This document shows positions 54,601 to 64,000 of a stretch of DNA of 64,000 nucleotides, piece after piece (the stretch's first letter is position 1; each line of letters begins with the position of its first letter). The notes beneath the pieces were generated by a model. That model was not told the DNA's origin and made no database searches. It saw nothing but the letters and a program-made list of their open reading frames with translations. Both the position numbers and the translations under genes were made by a program. This DNA comes from Montifringilla adamsi (Eukaryota > Chordata > Aves > Passeriformes > Passeridae): contig JAGGNK010013558.1 of the NCBI GenBank assembly GCA_017590115.1, positions 17,378,574 through 17,442,573 on the forward strand. Reading direction: 5' to 3'.

Positions 54601-57600
54601 GCAGTTGAGTGCTCTTCCTTAGCAAACCCTGTGTGCCTGCATGCCCAATAATTTATCTAGATCAAGGTATCTAAAGAGACCACCTAGAATTAATTAATTA
54701 AAGCTTTTGACACGTGACAGCTGATCTACCACATTACTTAAAGAGATGATTCCTGCTCTGTAAGTGTGGGGCTTTTTATGTTTTCCAGAAATGTTGTAAA
54801 GCATCTAGAAACACACTGGAATTCCTACCTGATGCATTGACTGTGTTCTGGAAAAATCACCTGAGAGAAGTGGATTTTTCTGAGAATTCACTGAAAGAAG
54901 TTCCAGCAGGACTCTTCCAGCTTGAAGTAAGTGTCATTTCTTCCTAGTTCTCGCATTATTTTTCCTAATACTGACTCAGACCTCAGACTGGCTGCCTGGG
55001 TAAGGTAGGAGCCCACGTGCTGGTTTGAACTGGTGCAGTTGCACAGAGCCCCTGAGCAGGCTGTCACCCCCTGGATCACCACATTAAGGCCCTCATCCAG
55101 TGAGATGTGTCTAGTTTCTGACACGGGTCTTCTGAGAACCGTCTGGATGTCTGTGGTTTGCAGAATTTGGAAGCACAGTTTGGAAGACAAGCCCTGCATT
55201 GTAGCTCCAAGCTCCAGCCATTGAAATATTGATGTACTCAAGTACACTCACAAATACTTGTGCATTTTCTTGAAAAAAGTGTTGTGTAATTAGGAGTTAG
55301 TCTTTCTGTGCTGAAAATAGCATGTTTGAATGCGCTAAACAGTGCAGCCTGGGACCTCTGTAATCTCAAGGGTTGTAGATTAAATAATACTTTCCTGTGG
55401 ACACCACAGATCTGTGGGTTTGTGTCAGAATTCTTCAGAATTTCTGCTTTCACATGGTGTTGTCATGAAACCAAGCAGAACTTGGGGTTTCCTCCAAGCT
55501 TCCATGAAAGATTGTGAAACTCAGGGTTGTGGAGAGAGAAACAGAGGTGAATCTGGGCAGAAGTTCCATGCTTTTCCCTGCTGGCCTCTGTGGGAAGGAT
55601 GCAGAAGTGATGGTTCATATCCATGTCCAGTCCTGATCTCAGGATCTGCTGCAAAGGTGCCTTTTACTCCTGATGGAATAAGAGGATTGAATTCTCTCAG
55701 TTCTTTCCAGTCATCCCAGCACATTTGGCTTTGCTCTCTGGTGGCTGTTTGTTTCCAATTGGCATCTTTCCTGAAACAGAACGAATCCTATGGACTATTG
55801 TCTCCAAAACTTGGTTTTTCTGAATGCATTGAGAGCCATCCCAGGGGGTGGGAGCCACCATGGCAGATGTTAAACACTAGATGGTGCTTCCAGGGCACAA
55901 TTCTTAGGTGCTGCTGCTCAGAGGGTGCAAAGGGAGAGACCTCAGCACAATCTTTGCTGATGTTTTCAAAGTTAGTGGGCCTTGGCTGCCCTAAATAGTG
56001 TCAGTTCTTATCTGTATCTCTTCAGCGTTTTATGAATAAAAGAAATAAATGTAAAATATTTTCAGTGCCCTGAGGGCCAGAGTGTGGTGAGCAATAGAAG
56101 GTGAAACCCCATGCCTGGAGGGGCCCTGGCTTGGGCTACTCCTTGATTGCAGAGTTGGTGTGGGTGAGCAGGGCTGTGCTCATGCTCCAGCCCTCTCCAG
56201 AAGCAGATGTGGGAAGGGGGGGAGATAGGAAGTGAAGTGTTCCTACAGTGATGTATTATTTTTATGTAGGAACAGCAGTGAGCTGTTTTCTCCCTGGGAA
56301 AAGCAGAGAGCAGAGGAGGCCTGTGACCTGAAAGCACATGTCATGGGACAGCCATTTGTCACTGTAGCTGCAGTGTAGTGTACTTTATCACATGGTTTGC
56401 AGAGGAATCTCAAGACTGGGACCAGCTCAGTCCTTAATACCATGTGTACTCCAGAAATGTGGTGTTGAGAGCAGCAGAAACCTCCTCAGCTTTCCTGGAT
56501 GTTGCCTTCTAAAGGAACTAAACAAGCCATGTCTTAGGTCTCTAGACTAGTTTGCTTCTCCCTTCTTTGCTTCTCCTGGAGACACCTGGCCCCCTCTGGG
56601 TGGAATAATTCAGATTAGACACTGGTCAGCTTTTCCACATCATGACCTGACTGAGGCCCCTTAATGTGGATGCTGCAGTCCCTTTGCTCAGGTGTCATCC
56701 ACACCCTTTTGCATGCTGTGGCAGCAGCTTTGAAGGAAGTTTGTCTGCCACTGCTGTTGTGTTCCTTCTGGAGGCCCCTGTTCTCACACTGAAAGGCAGT
56801 AAAAATGGAGAATTAGAGAGAAGAGGCAATTTGAAAGGACTAGAGACCTCCAGAGTTTCAGTCATGAAGAACCACAGCCAGATGACAGTCACTGATTTCC
56901 CCCCATGCACAGAACCACTGGAGAGGCTGCCCAGGCTCTCAGCTCCCCAGAGTGGCCTTGGTCAGGGTCTGGGGGCACACAGGCACAGTGACTGAAAAAC
57001 AAACGCCCCAGTTAGAGCCCCCAGAGCACGGTTTGTGCTAATTCTGGAATATGCAGCCTCCCTCTGCTCCCTCCCACTGTTCAGGGGTGTTTTGGGGAGA
57101 AGTCTGAGGCATTGTCCTTGCACAGCCCCATGCTGACACTTGGAGTGAGCCCCACACCAGGAGCCAAGGGCAGGCTGGGCCCTCCTCCCAGGGGAGCAGG
57201 AATGATGGTACAAGCATTGGCTGTCAGTTTTCAGTTCTCAGTTTTCCCTTTCCTTCAGTGGCTCACTCTGTCTGCAGCTTTGTGTTCCCTTCGCCGTCCC
57301 AAAATCCCAGCAGAGCCCAGTTCTGCCCCTCTCCATCACTAGGGGGAGCGTTTTGCGCAGTAATTCCCATTCCAGCCACTGCTGCTTGTCCATCACTTCT
57401 GTCACATGGACACCTCATATTTTTCCAATCTAAAAAAAGGGGAGGAAGGCCAGCAAACTGCTTTGTGAGACCCCGTTAATCCTGCTCGATGAAAAGGGGC
57501 ATAAACCTTTTATATTAACATGGAGCACATAAAACATTTAACACACTTGACGCTGAAGTCTCTGCTGGTAAAACATTATTTCCATGGGGTATAATTCATT

Positions 57601-60600
57601 AATATTGCTGTGCTTCTGGCAGGAGATAATTCAGCTGGCATTCTCCTTTATCTCAGTTTTTCATGGTGGGGGGACTTGCTGGATAAACCTGGTTGGAAAC
57701 TCTACAGACAGCACTGTTTTTCAGTGGAAAATTGGATTTTCAGCCAAATGAAAATGATCGTTTGAGCCTCAACATTATTAAGGGCAGATGGAAGAGCATA
57801 AACTTTACAAAGCTGAATGGGAACTGCATTTTTTCTTTCATATTTCAGTTAAATTCAAAGGAGATCTTATGTTTAACTTGGTATTTCCAGCTGAGTTCTA
57901 TCTGTGTGGTGTTAACTGTATAGTCTCAATCAGTTTCACTTGTATTTAAAATTCCCGTCTCTGCTGGGAGGGGGGAAAAAAAAAGAGATGTGTAACTTGT
58001 ATAAATCTCAGAAAGTGAATACAAATCCTGTCCATTTTAATAGAGATGTCATAAAAAAGCAACCAAAACTTTTCCTTGTGTGAAGTGGTTCGTGTTTTGC
58101 ACCCTGATTTTTTGCATGTACTGCAGGTGTAAGCCCTCTCTGTGCAGACACACACATTTATTACATATATTTGTAGTCCATACGTGGCATCCTGTGTTGG
58201 TAAATCAGACTGTTCTTTTCCACTTGGAAAGGTTTCCTCGCTAAAAAGTAAGATGTCCTCTTGCATGGGCTGTTTCCAAGTGCATCTGTCAGCAAGTGGA
58301 GCAATAATCTCCCAGGAGTGAGTGGTGCTGCTCCGTGCCGAACTTGCTGGGGACAGGGAGGAAATGTTTGCATGCTGGGCAGCACGGACAGGATGTTCTG
58401 ATGAATAAGATGTACTTTCTTCGTGTTTCTGTTATTTAATAGCCATGCTTAAAAAGCTCTTTCTGTGTGTTTGGTGCTCCCTAACTCCAGGCTATTCCTC
58501 TCCTAGGCTTTGGTGTCCCTGAAGCTGCTGGGAAATCAGTTAGTTACGTTGCCTTCACAGGATAAGTGGAATTGCAAACAACTTAAGTCTCTGGACCTTT
58601 CAAAAAACCAGCTTGGGAAGTAAGTGTTGCTTTCAAGTTTTGGCTAAGAAGACAAAAGCTGAAGAAATAATAGCAAACCCAATCCCTCGTGTAACACAAA
58701 GGGCGTCAGGAGAGAATTAATCACCTGCATGGAAGGCATTGATAGCCACATACCACGTCCCCAAGTACATTGTGTGTCTGTGACAGTGATGAATTATCCT
58801 TTGCTGAATTCTTTGGGCACTTAACACACTGTATCATTTATTAAGTGGATAGATTATCGATAATGGCAGTTTAATTTCTGAGCATGTAGGAATTTCTTCA
58901 GCCCAGTGTGTGGCTCATCACTACTAATACAAGTTTGTGGGGAGCATATCTTAACCATAAACCATCTGGCTGGACTGCAGCTATTAGTTAGTGTGGGAGT
59001 ATTGTTATGGAAAAAATGAAAAGTCTTTGTTTTTTAAGTGGAAGTATAACCAGCTGCAAGTTCATAGAGATTTCCAACCTAAAGGATTCTGTGATTCTAA
59101 GACTGATGTTAATAAGATCATCCAATAAATGAGTGATGTTCTGTTTAGAAATTCCAATAGGGATGTTTAACATAGAGAGTTAAAGGTCCTTTATCTTCTC
59201 AAAAATTCTGAATTATGTCATGCTGGTATCTTCTCATTTGGGTGCCTGTCCAGCACAGTTTTTGGAGTCCTTAGGAGTTTCTGTGTCAATTTCAAAAGAC
59301 AAATTACCACTTTTTGAATGTCCCACTGCATTTCCAGAGTCATGCTGGTGGGTCATCTTCTCCAAGTCTCCCTGGGGAGGGTGGGCAGTGGCAGCAGGTC
59401 AGTTCTCCAGCACTTCTGGTGAAACTCCTTCAATCTGCTGTTTGACAGCCACTTAACCCTGACACCCATAAAGCCAGGGGTCAAGTGCTGCTGCCCTGGG
59501 AGCTGGGAGCACTGCCTTGAGGAGCTCTGTTGATTTGCCAGGAGAAAACCACTGGGCTGGACAAGTGTTGGTGGAGTCTGATTGCACAGCGGGTTTCACT
59601 CCCATCTCTCCAGAGCAGGTGGGATCCTGTGAGAGCTGTGAGCATGGTCAGGCTCTTCCCCATGTAGCTGAGCACCTTTCCAAGATCTTTTCCCCATGAG
59701 TCCCTGTTTTGTTTGGCCCACAGGAGCGATGAGGGGTTTAAAACGAAGAGGATCCCCTTTTTCACCACGAAGAACAGGGTGCGTGGTGGCCCCGAGGCAG
59801 GTAAGGCACACAGCGAGTGCTGGCAATGCCAGGTGAGCTGGGAAGCAGCAGAAATCTGCAGCTTGGCTGGAGGGAAAGCAGAGTAAATTCCTCTGCAATT
59901 TGAAGTGCAACTGCATTTCATTAAGAGGAAATATGTTCAGATAAAATTTTTCTAAAGAAATGATGCAGCTGATTGGTACCACCAATATAGAAAGATGGTA
60001 TGAAACCTCTTTCTTTTGCTCTTTCATGAAGGTTATGCCTTTTAGCCAGAGCATTAAGTGGCATGTTGAAGGGAAATTAACCCATAATTATCCCTGTGAT
60101 TCTTAGTACTGTTGCTGACTTTGTAAACGGCACATTTTCCCCTGCCTGTGATTTGCACCCTCAGTTTGGGGCAGAGCTGATGAAATCCACGTGAAATCCC
60201 AGAGAGAGCAAATGGATATCTGAAGATACTGCACTGCTTCCTGCTCTCTGTGGGATTCATCTGCATTTCTTTTGTTTGTTGTTTTATTTTAAAGCACTTG
60301 GGGAGTTTTCTCATTTTGGCTGCCTGCAGAATGCCTGGCTCTAAACATTCCTTGCCAGTCACAGAGTGGGACAGAGCCAGCGTCGTCCTGACGCACATCC
60401 CAGCAGCCCTGGACTGCTCGTGGGAGGAAGAGGCCCTCCTGCAGCCAAACCTTCCCTCAGTTCCCCTGCAAACTGTGCCTGAGGTGAAACTGGTAAATGA
60501 ACCATGTGCAGCCATAGCTGTAGGTTAGGGCTGGAGATCCTCACCTCCAGCTGGCTCCTCTGGGAGGCAGAGCCTCTGCCTGGACCTCGTTTTTCTGTCC

Positions 60601-63600
60601 ATGGCAGTGGAGGCTGCTGTGCTGGGTGAGGTGTGTGTGCCCCCCAGGGGGAGAAGAGGTTGGTCTGTGCCGTTTCACAGGCTGGAAGTGGAAACAGAAA
60701 TGCTGTGACATTGTTGGACTAGGGAGCAACTGGAAAAGGAGTCTGAACCTTGTGGAGTCTGACATGTCCTCAGAGCTTTGCTGTGAAGTGCTGCAGCAGC
60801 ATTTCCCAAAGGGGAGAGAAGGGCAGGAGCAGCAGGCAAAGGCGGCTAAAACCAGCTCTAAAAGGGAATTGCTGTCCTAATGGAAATCTCTGCGTGCTGC
60901 AAACCCAGCATAACCCCCTGCAGAAAGCAGGAGGGGATGGGCTCTGCAGCAGTGACATTTGAACATCCACTTTACACCCTGGTGCAACCTGGAGCTGCCT
61001 CAGGTGGCAGGGGGCACAGAGCAGCTCACCTGGCTGGTGCCACGGGTGAGCAGCCACAGAGACAGAGCAAAGCCAGCTCATCCTTTTCTCTCTGTTCCTC
61101 TGCCAAGTGTAGCTTGGTGAGACGAGAGGATGTGGCCAAGAATTTAAACATCAAGAGAAAACAGAAGCTGGAGTACATCAGCTGCTCACAGAAGTCTCCT
61201 GGTGAGGTGGGGGTGGACAGGTTTTCATGATTTACCAACAAAGCTGTTTACTTAAGTCTAGGTTATTTAAAGAGAATAATTTATGGTGCTCACTCTACTT
61301 GATTGATAAGTCTCGGAATAACTTCTTGCACATGCCTGTGTGGTGTTGGTAGCGTTTATTCATCCAAAAATACATTTTCAAGATGGGATTTGTTTTAATT
61401 TTTCTACAGTTCTTTAAAAGAAAATTTGAGCTGAAGCCAGAGAAATCATAAATAACTCATGAATAAATAATTACAATTCATAAACACCTCGAGGTTGCTT
61501 CCAATATAGTACACTCCTTTCCACCCGGGACTTTGGTGAATTCAGAGTATTGCTGCTATTTTAGGAGTTTGCTCCTACGTGTCCAAGAGGGGCTAAATCT
61601 GTCTGTGCCCAGGTACCTACTGAAGAGCAACAATGCAAAGTTTAAGTCCAGTGATGAGCCAGAAAGGAAGTGAATTGCATCCCTGAATAAGCCTGCTGTT
61701 CTCCTAAAATAATCCCAAAGATGATTTTTTAATTTGAAAACTCAAAAGGCAGACTGTGACACTGCCCACACCAGACAGTCCTGTCACGTATATGAAACAC
61801 CCCTGCAGACAGTGGGACTCTATCTTGCTCCTTTTCTGATCACAGCTCAGGTTGGCAGTGCTGTTAATATTAGAACTGGGGAGTTTTCTCCTGAGAAAAC
61901 CTCTTCCAGTTTTTTTTCCTCTTTTTGACTAAATCTAATTACAGTTCCTCACGTCTTCTCTGTAAAGGAAGATCTTGGTGGAAGTGGAACTGTCCCATCC
62001 CTCAGAAGGGAGAGTCTTGCATCCAAGGAAGTTGCTTTGATTGACCATAGAGGCAGCAGATGGTGCTGGTTGTACTTTCCTATTCAGACTCCAAACCTGC
62101 CTGGTTTTCCTTCATTTCAGGATGCTTTTTGGTAGATAAATGTGACACCCTCAATACAGCAACACAATCCATGGCAGCTTTTTGTGCAGCTATCCCAGGT
62201 GCCATTTCTGGAGTGAAATGGTGCTCTTTGGGACTTGAAGAGCTTCCCTTTGTTTGAACCTCCAGCAGCAGCAACTCAGCCATGCAGTTGATGCTCTTAC
62301 TGCTTGGGTTGCTCCCAAAATACACAAGATGCTCCTCAGGCATGGAGGAAGTTCCCTGAGTCCTTCTCTAAAACAGAACAGAAGAGCAAACACCAGCATG
62401 TTTTAGAGACAGCATAGGTCAGTCTCTCAGCTCCAGTTTGGGTTTTCTTCTCTGTTGTTACTGACTTTGATCCACCATAAATTACTGCGGGATGCAACGT
62501 GGGGGCCTGAACATAAATTCTGACTGGCTTGTCTCAGGTAATATGGAAAAAACACATTGAGAACCAGCTGTGCCCTGGGTGTGCCCTTTCAGTGCCATGT
62601 TAAGAACCAGTTGTACCCATGGGATGCCCTCTCAGTGCCAGCTGTTAGGCTGCAGTAGGGGCAGTTCACAAGATGTTACCACATATTCAACAGCAGGAGA
62701 CAAGTATTCAACAGCAGAAGAAGCCTGTTTTGGCAGGCTTGGAGTTGCTCCCTCAGCACCCTGTAAGTCCTGGGCACTGTCACCTTCCAGCACTGTGACT
62801 TCAGGATGTTGAGATGTGAGCATTGATGTTTGATTGTCACTGAAGGCCATTTGCTTTTCTGCTCTTGCTTGGTGGTGGCCCTGCCAGTGGACATGACCTC
62901 ATGTCCTGCCCACAAAGTTCAGGTGAAGCTCTTGCTTCAGAGCCTTGATGCCTGTTTTGTTGTTTCTTTTTTTAAAGGTGCATTTTGTGTCCTGTCTCGT
63001 TCCAGGTCCTTTTTTGGAGTTTCCAGCATTTCTGAGCGATTCTCTGGAGGTTCTTTATCTGAACGACAATCAGCTGGACTCTGTCCCGCAGTCCGTTTGC
63101 CTCCTGAAAGGTTTAACAGAGCTTTATTTAGGAAAGTAAGTCCATGTCCTGGAAAAGCTTTGCAGTGTTATTTCCATGTTGTTTTAGTGACCAGTCTTCT
63201 GTGGAGCCCCACCCCAGATGTCCAGTGCTTTTGAAGTCAGAAAGCTGGAAATAGTCAGCCCCTTGTCAGAGCTGTGCCCATGGTTTGCTTTAGATAAGGA
63301 GGAAGCTGGTCTTTTGAGTTAGGGAAGATGATCTAATGTTTTGAACACAAGCCTGGGAATCTAATGTGCCTCTAGTTCATTCTGGCTTTTTGCTGTCAGT
63401 TTCTGTAGTGCTACATTCAATAACTCATCATTTTTGCCTTTATTTCCTCAACTATCCAGCAAAGATGATTACATTTGTCTGCCTCAGAGGATAAATTGAG
63501 GTTATACATCACTTTTAGGATGGAAATTGCTATTAAAGTGCTGAGTAGTCTTATTAAAATGTTAATGGAAGATTTCTGCAAGGATAGAATAGCGTAATCT

Positions 63601-63782
63601 GAGAGTCCATGAGAGCAGCTACTTGCACACAAAGCCTGGTTGTTGGTAGATTTATTTGTTTTTGTACAGTAACCCTGGTATCCGAGAGCTTCCTCCAGAA
63701 CTTGGACAGCTGGCTAATCTCTGGCAGCTGGATATCGAGGAACTAAATATCAGTAACGTTCCTGCAGAGATCAGAAAAGAGG
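27572..63782 (+). CDS. LRRK1: Leucine-rich repeat serine/threonine kinase 1, N-terminal 607 residues, 13 coding exons, continues past the window
   Basis: Coding join: 27572-27638, 43860-44023, 44932-45103, 47382-47561, 48172-48320, 52960-53186, 53661-53788, 53925-54088, 54789-54926, 58507-58619, 59724-59800, 63006-63135, 63670-63782. LRRK1 is a large cytosolic ROCO kinase known for roles in osteoclast function and vesicle trafficking. The window encodes a unique N-terminus (1-77), ankyrin repeats (about 78-225) and leucine-rich repeats (about 265-600). Every junction is GT-AG, phases agree and no frame is broken. Matches to human LRRK1 run throughout, for example [52 protein letters not shown] and ELPPELGQL. 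The ROC, COR, kinase and C-terminal regions must lie downstream. The start is ATG 27572, because an in-frame TGA at 27521 blocks extension. Human comparisons are from memory. Confidence 0.96.
29792..29847. repeat. 28-bp tandem duplication
   Basis: Two direct copies of TATCCCAGCAGGATGCCAGC followed by TTTCCC, starting at 29792 and 29820. The copies are almost identical. Confidence 0.9.
31195..31270 (+). mobile_element. CR1 LINE 3' tail, degraded
   Basis: TGGTCCTGTTGGCTCCCTTC, then CAGCTCAGCCTGTTCTCTG and ATTCTATGAT match the avian CR1 3' end. Only the last 75 bases or so are recognisable. Confidence 0.7.
32938..33092 (-). mobile_element. CR1 LINE fragment, reverse orientation
   Basis: Begins with the inverted CR1 tail ATCATAGAATCATGGAATTT, then AAGACCTTTAAGCTCACTAA, CCCAGCACTGCCAAGCCCAC and the CCCCAGGGGTGGTGACTCAA block. 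This is the best preserved repeat in the window; it breaks off after CTCAACCA. Confidence 0.95.
35901..35923. repeat. Poly-T tract (23 T)
   Basis: An uninterrupted run of 23 T followed by AAGAAGAAG. It may be the remnant of a poly(A) tail on the - strand or simple slippage; no retrogene body is visible beside it. Confidence 0.9.
38129..38147. repeat. Poly-T tract (19 T)
   Basis: A run of 19 T within an AT-rich part of the LRRK1 intron. It is simple sequence with no flanking element recognised. Confidence 0.9.
42402..42527. repeat. 63-bp perfect tandem duplication
   Basis: Two copies, 42402-42464 and 42465-42527, each begin AGTGAACCGAATGCAGGAAG and end CAGAATTATGG. Both contain a T9 run of the same length. 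I find one mismatch, near the unit end. The identity implies a recent event or an assembly artefact. Confidence 0.95.
43860..44023 (+). CDS. LRRK1: LRRK1 coding exon 2
   Basis: 164 bp with acceptor tccctgcag, entered in phase 1 and left in phase 0. It encodes [14 protein letters not shown] through [15 protein letters not shown], aligning with human GGKPST and the LLEEACDQCASQLEK region. The donor AAG|gttggg is non-consensus at +3 to +4. The ATG at 43871 is an internal Met and not the preferred start. Confidence 0.92.
44663..44754. repeat. 46-bp tandem duplication in an LRRK1 intron
   Basis: Two copies, 44663-44708 and 44709-44754, each start ATGTGAAAAACCATACAAAA and end CCCCAACAAATT. They differ by about one base (accaaa versus actaaa). 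Confidence 0.93.
44932..45103 (+). CDS. LRRK1: LRRK1 coding exon 3 (ankyrin repeats)
   Basis: 172 bp with acceptor ttcaccag and donor CGTG|gtaagc, left in phase 1. It encodes [20 protein letters not shown] and [18 protein letters not shown], then [13 protein letters not shown]. These are two ankyrin units (residues about 78-135) with the AAAYGD and AAYFGH helices. The first residue is Cys where human has Gly. Confidence 0.96.
45104..47381 (+). other. LRRK1 intron, no further feature seen
   Basis: Bounded by gtaagc and ttttggtag. Ordinary intron sequence with an 11-base A run near 46678. Confidence 0.8.
47382..47561 (+). CDS. LRRK1: LRRK1 coding exon 4 (ankyrin repeats)
   Basis: 180 bp with acceptor ttttggtag and donor GCAG|gtgtgt, entered and left in phase 1. 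It encodes [20 protein letters not shown], then [20 protein letters not shown] and LYAAIKA, residues about 135-194. These are ankyrin units closely matching human. Confidence 0.96.
48172..48320 (+). CDS. LRRK1: LRRK1 coding exon 5 (last ankyrin unit and linker)
   Basis: 149 bp with acceptor tctcccaag, entered in phase 1 and left in phase 0 at ACA|gtaagt. It encodes [20 protein letters not shown] and [12 protein letters not shown], residues about 195-244. It completes the ankyrin block before the leucine-rich repeats. Confidence 0.96.
48321..52959 (+). other. LRRK1 intron, no further feature seen
   Basis: Bounded by gtaagt and acatgcag, 4.6 kb. A very short GT run lies near 50,600. I saw no exon, no clear CR1 tail and no RNA gene. 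Confidence 0.75.
52960..53186 (+). CDS. LRRK1: LRRK1 coding exon 6 (start of the LRR domain)
   Basis: 227 bp with acceptor acatgcag, entered in phase 0 and left in phase 2 at ACAAG|gtgtgt. It encodes [15 protein letters not shown], then [15 protein letters not shown] and [15 protein letters not shown], two clear LxxLxLxxNxLxxLP repeats (residues about 245-319). Confidence 0.97.
53661..53788 (+). CDS. LRRK1: LRRK1 coding exon 7 (LRR)
   Basis: 128 bp with acceptor tactcacag, entered in phase 2 and left in phase 1 at AACA|gtacgt. It encodes [20 protein letters not shown] and [19 protein letters not shown], residues about 320-362. Confidence 0.96.
53925..54088 (+). CDS. LRRK1: LRRK1 coding exon 8 (LRR)
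   Basis: 164 bp with acceptor gttttccag, entered in phase 1 and left in phase 0 at CTG|gtaagt. It encodes [20 protein letters not shown], then [20 protein letters not shown], residues about 363-417. The preceding intron is only 136 bp. Confidence 0.97.
54789..54926 (+). CDS. LRRK1: LRRK1 coding exon 9 (LRR)
   Basis: 138 bp, phase 0 at both ends, with acceptor gttttccag and donor GAA|gtaagt. It encodes [20 protein letters not shown] and [19 protein letters not shown], residues about 418-463, closely matching human. Confidence 0.96.
54927..58506 (+). other. LRRK1 intron, no further feature seen
   Basis: Bounded by gtaagt and tctcctag. An open frame at 55414-55998 (194 codons) has no recognisable domain and no splice support. 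Confidence 0.75.
58507..58619 (+). CDS. LRRK1: LRRK1 coding exon 10 (LRR)
   Basis: 113 bp with acceptor tctcctag, entered in phase 0 and left in phase 2 at GGGAA|gtaagt. It encodes [16 protein letters not shown] and [14 protein letters not shown], residues about 464-500. Confidence 0.96.
59045..59100 (+). mobile_element. CR1 LINE 3' tail, short
   Basis: GAGATTTCCAACCTAAAGGA followed by TTCTGTGATTCTAA matches the CR1 end in + orientation. Only about 55 bases are recognisable. Confidence 0.7.
59724..59800 (+). CDS. LRRK1: LRRK1 coding exon 11 (divergent inter-LRR linker)
   Basis: 77 bp with acceptor gcccacag and donor GCAG|gtaagg, entered in phase 2 and left in phase 1. It encodes [19 protein letters not shown] then RGGPEA. 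The first half matches human (KTKRIAFFTT); the basic second half diverges, as expected of a flexible insert between repeats. Confidence 0.94.
59801..63005 (+). other. LRRK1 intron with GC-rich middle
   Basis: Bounded by gtaagg and cgttccag. The part from about 60,330 to 61,220 is richer in GC and carries several overlapping open frames in the + direction, without homology I can recognise. An imperfect 43-bp duplication lies at 62560. Confidence 0.7.
62560..62641. repeat. Imperfect 43-bp tandem duplication
   Basis: AGAACCAGCTGTGCCCTGGG at about 62560 recurs as AGAACCAGTTGTACCCATGG at about 62603. Both are followed by TGCCCT-TCAGTGCCA. Several substitutions mark it as older than the other duplications here. 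Confidence 0.75.
63006..63135 (+). CDS. LRRK1: LRRK1 coding exon 12 (LRR)
   Basis: 130 bp with acceptor cgttccag, entered in phase 1 and left in phase 2 at GGAAA|gtaagt. It encodes [20 protein letters not shown] and [14 protein letters not shown], residues about 527-569. Confidence 0.96.
63670..63782 (+). CDS. LRRK1: LRRK1 coding exon 13 (final LRRs before ROC)
   Basis: 113 bp with acceptor ttgtacag, entered in phase 2 and left in phase 1 at GAGG|gtaagg. It encodes [19 protein letters not shown] and [11 protein letters not shown], residues 570-607. It is the last exon in the window; the rest to 64,000 is intron. Confidence 0.96.
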
Positions 63783-64000
63783 GTAAGGCTGATGCTGTGT
63801 ATTCTTCATTTAATTGACTGAACATGCAATAAAATCTCTTCCTTTTAATGGTCAAGAGCAGGAACAGACAATGAATGCCTGAGCCCTCATGGGGTTAACT
63901 GGAATTGCACAGGGAAACTTCCTACTCATATTTACAAATTTGATAATCAGTGCTAAGCTCTGGCTGTAATGATCAATTTGAGACAGATCACAATTTAAAA

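Noticed and set aside
55414..55998. 194-codon open frame in an LRRK1 intron
   Set aside because: No recognisable domain, no splice sites consistent with LRRK1 and no promoter or poly(A) context.

Overview
This window is vertebrate nuclear DNA, almost certainly from a bird. It holds two spliced protein-coding genes in tandem on the + strand: the 3' three-quarters of ALDH1A3 (retinaldehyde dehydrogenase 3) and the 5' third of LRRK1 (leucine-rich repeat kinase 1). The bird call rests on several degraded CR1 LINE 3' ends (for example 2085-2212, 17440-17537, 32938-33092 and 59045-59100), short introns, one sharp CpG island in otherwise CpG-poor DNA, and the ALDH1A3-LRRK1 order, which is the same at human 15q26.3. 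I cannot name the species; the CR1 tails look neoavian.

Region 1 (1-20123) holds ten ALDH1A3 coding exons with consensus splice sites and compatible phases. They give 397 residues plus stop, matching human residues 116-512. Both catalytic residues (Cys314 and Glu280 in human numbering) are present. The 3'UTR runs to about 22,705, with an AATAAA at 22683. About 1.2 kb of unremarkable intergenic DNA follows.

Region 2 (about 23,950-25,000) is a strong CpG island, taken as the LRRK1 promoter and non-coding first exon. It contains a 41-bp tandem duplication.

Region 3 (27,445 to the window end) holds thirteen LRRK1 coding exons. The first is a small exon at 27572-27638, separated by a 16.2-kb intron from the rest. 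The exons join in frame into 607 residues covering the N-terminus, the ankyrin repeats and nearly all of the leucine-rich repeats. The ROC GTPase, COR and kinase regions lie beyond position 64,000.

ALDH1A3 makes retinoic acid and LRRK1 is a large signalling kinase; there is no sign that they work in one pathway, and their adjacency is conserved synteny. I found no RNA gene, CRISPR array, intact transposon or novel multi-gene system. The items worth a second look are small: a Glu-to-Lys change in the ALDH1A3 FTGST motif, a shortened LRRK1 N-terminus with an in-frame upstream ORF, a weak LRRK1 donor followed by open intron, and several recent-looking tandem duplications in introns and the promoter.
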